Assembly: GCA_947383685.1 (NCBI GenBank)
Contig: CANDEE010000074.1
Span: 1-6,853 of the forward strand
Direction of reading: 5' to 3'
Length of the DNA: 6,853 bases
DNA from: an uncultured Pseudoflavonifractor sp.
GTDB lineage: Bacteria; Bacillota; Clostridia; Oscillospirales; Oscillospiraceae
Positions 5,677 to 6,853 of the stretch are shown one piece after another. Numbering within the stretch: the first letter of the stretch is position 1; every line of letters begins with the position of its first letter. The notes beneath the pieces are model-generated. The model was not told the origin of the DNA, searched no databases, and was given only the letters and a program-made list of their open reading frames with translations. Made by a program: the position numbers and the translations under genes.

Positions 5677-6537
5677 ATGAATTCATTGACCCTGTCTGCG
5701 CCTGCCAAGTTAAACCTGACCCTGGATGTGCTGGGCAGGCGGGAGGATGGCTACCACGAAATGAAAATGGTGATGCAGTCGGTGTCCCTTTGCGATACGC
5801 TGACTCTGACCGTTGGGCCAGGAGAGGGAATTGCCCTGTCCACCAATTTAGGATTTTTGCCTCTGGATGGTCGGAATCTGGCCGCTGCTGCGGCTTTGCG
5901 GCTTCGGGAGGAAACTGGGGCGGACTGGGGAAAACTCACCATTAGCTTGGGAAAGCGGATTCCTGTGTGTGCGGGGCTGGCGGGCGGAAGCTCGGACGCC
6001 GCTGCTGTGCTCCGGGGGCTGAATGAGCTTTGCGGCCTTGGACTGAGCCTTCCGGAGTTGGCAAAAATCGGGGAGAAGGTTGGCTCTGATGTACCCTACT
6101 GCGTTTTGGGAGGAACCGCCATGGCCGAGGGGCGGGGAGAGCGAATTGCCCCTCTGCCCACCTTGCCGGAGTGTTTTGTGGTGTTGGCAAAGCCCGGATT
6201 CCCGGTATCCACTCCAGAGCTTTTTGCCCAACTGGACAGCCAGCGTGCCCGGTGCCATCCGGACACGGCAGGAGTATTGAAGGCATTGCAAGAGAATGAT
6301 CTTCCTGGAGTTGCCCGGCGAATGTTCAATATTTTTGAGGAAGTCCTTCCCTCCAGAAAACGGGCCCAGGTAGAAGAATTAAAGGGGGAACTGCTCCGTT
6401 GTGGGGCCCTGGGTGCCAGCATGAGCGGTACCGGACCTACTGTTTTTGGCCTTTTTGAGCGGGAAGAAGAAGCCCGTGGAGCCGAGGAGGCTTTGAAGGG
6501 GGTCTGTCGGGAGGTATTTTTGACACATACGGTTTGA
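5677..6537 (+). CDS. ispE: 4-diphosphocytidyl-2-C-methyl-D-erythritol kinase
   Basis: This GHMP-superfamily kinase uses ATP to phosphorylate the 2-hydroxyl of CDP-methylerythritol, the fourth enzyme of the MEP route to isoprenoid precursors. The 286-residue length is typical. N-terminal APAKLNLTLDVLGRREDGYHEM (8-29) holds catalytic K11; the ATP-binding glycine-rich loop is PVCAGLAGGSSDAAA (96-110); catalytic D138 lies in GSDVPYCVLGGTA; the third GHMP motif is ASMSGTGPTVFGLF (247-260). All key residues are present. It follows the DUF1015 gene by 49 bases without a clear promoter or terminator, so it is probably the last gene of the operon, and a strong terminator comes 14 bases after its stop. 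The metabolic link with the amino-acid genes upstream is not obvious. Confidence 0.97.
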   Translation: MNSLTLSAPAKLNLTLDVLGRREDGYHEMKMVMQSVSLCDTLTLTVGPGEGIALSTNLGFLPLDGRNLAAAAALRLREETGADWGKLTISLGKRIPVCAGLAGGSSDAAAVLRGLNELCGLGLSLPELAKIGEKVGSDVPYCVLGGTAMAEGRGERIAPLPTLPECFVVLAKPGFPVSTPELFAQLDSQRARCHPDTAGVLKALQENDLPGVARRMFNIFEEVLPSRKRAQVEELKGELLRCGALGASMSGTGPTVFGLFEREEEARGAEEALKGVCREVFLTHTV

Positions 6538-6544
6538 GTGCAGC

Positions 6545-6586
6545 AAAAAAGGAACCGCTCCCAGAATATTGGGAGCGGTTCTTTTT
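6545..6586. terminator. Bidirectional intrinsic terminator between ispE and the permease gene
   Basis: GAACCGCTCCCA (6552-6563) and TGGGAGCGGTTC (6570-6581) form a perfect 12-bp stem with a 6-base loop. Five T residues (6582-6586) follow on the plus strand, and A6 at 6545-6550 gives six T residues on the minus strand one base beyond the stem. It can thus end both the ispE transcript and the converging permease transcript. Confidence 0.93.
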
Positions 6587-6602
6587 CGCACATAAATGGT
6601 AT

Positions 6603-6853
6603 TTACTCCTGGGAACCGCTGTTGACCTTAGCCTCGGCTTCCCGCTTGTTGATCTTACGCTGGTTGAAGATGGAGAAGATAATGGTACCCACAGCCACAA
6701 TGAAGAAGCCCATGGCGATGGGAGACTGGGTGATCTCCATAAAGTTGCCCCGGTGGATGTTCATGAACCGGACGAAGTTCTTCTCACACATAGGACCAAG
6801 GATCAGGGTCAGCAGGATGGGGGAGAGGGGGAACTCGTACTTGTTCATGAGCC
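6603..6853 (-). CDS. Tripartite tricarboxylate transporter permease, TctA-like (C-terminal fragment)
   Basis: Only the last 83 or so residues are present; the 5' part lies beyond the right edge, as the frame stays open to base 6853 (Leu precedes the first visible Met). TctA proteins are large membrane permeases of about 500 residues that import citrate-like carboxylates with a periplasmic or lipid-anchored binding protein and a small TctB subunit. The fragment reads FPLSPILLTLILGPMCEKNFVRFM, matching the family's conserved segment near the C-terminus, then a last hydrophobic stretch SPIAMGFFIVAVGTIIFSIF and a charged tail rich in K, R and E. It converges on ispE and shares its terminator. The internal ATG at 6848 is not taken as a start, since it falls inside the conserved segment. 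The substrate cannot be told. Confidence 0.8.
   Translation of the reverse strand, partial: LMNKYEFPLSPILLTLILGPMCEKNFVRFMNIHRGNFMEITQSPIAMGFFIVAVGTIIFSIFNQRKINKREAEAKVNSGSQE

Noticed and set aside
6603..6848. A complete small membrane protein of 81 residues at the right edge
   Set aside because: The frame is open upstream of the ATG to the window end, and the sequence matches an internal to C-terminal part of TctA, so it is a fragment.

Overview
The window looks like chromosomal DNA of an anaerobic Firmicute of class Clostridia, probably a gut Oscillospiraceae-type lineage. The evidence is strong AGGAGG-type ribosome binding sites, a T-box leader, an archaeal-type (AspS2) aspartyl-tRNA synthetase, a YugG/YugH-like regulator and aminotransferase pair, a ThrH phosphatase beside a DUF1015 gene, and fairly GC-rich coding sequence. 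The lineage is an inference from gene content; no rRNA or other marker is present.

Left end (1-47): this is not biological sequence. It is Illumina adapter left on the end of an assembled contig, preceded by what looks like an index read-through. It is fused in frame to the 3' end of the first gene, so that gene is cut off and carries a false C-terminus.

48-1315, minus strand: a truncated non-discriminating AspRS gene (aspS) lies behind a full T-box leader with a consensus promoter, stem I, specifier codon, T-box sequence, antiterminator and terminator. The specifier reads AAC (Asn), not an Asp codon. This fits an enzyme that charges tRNA-Asn with aspartate for later amidation by GatCAB.

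1425-6586, plus strand: six genes all point the same way. They are a family 4 uracil-DNA glycosylase; an Lrp/AsnC regulator with its own promoter; an AlaT/YugH-like aminotransferase overlapping it by one base; a ThrH-type phosphoserine phosphatase; a DUF1015 protein; and ispE of the MEP isoprenoid pathway. From the regulator onward the gaps are short (overlap, 22, 15 and 49 bases), so they probably form one operon, which ends in a strong hairpin terminator that can work in both directions. The shared theme of the first four is amino-acid metabolism (alanine and serine); ispE seems to be a passenger.

6603-6853, minus strand: the C-terminal end of a TctA-like transporter permease faces ispE tail to tail and runs off the right edge.

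The window is mostly ordinary housekeeping sequence. The best leads are the Asn-specific T-box on an AspRS gene, the DUF1015 protein next to a phosphoserine phosphatase, and the adapter chimera at the contig end. I see no mobile element, CRISPR array, tRNA or rRNA.
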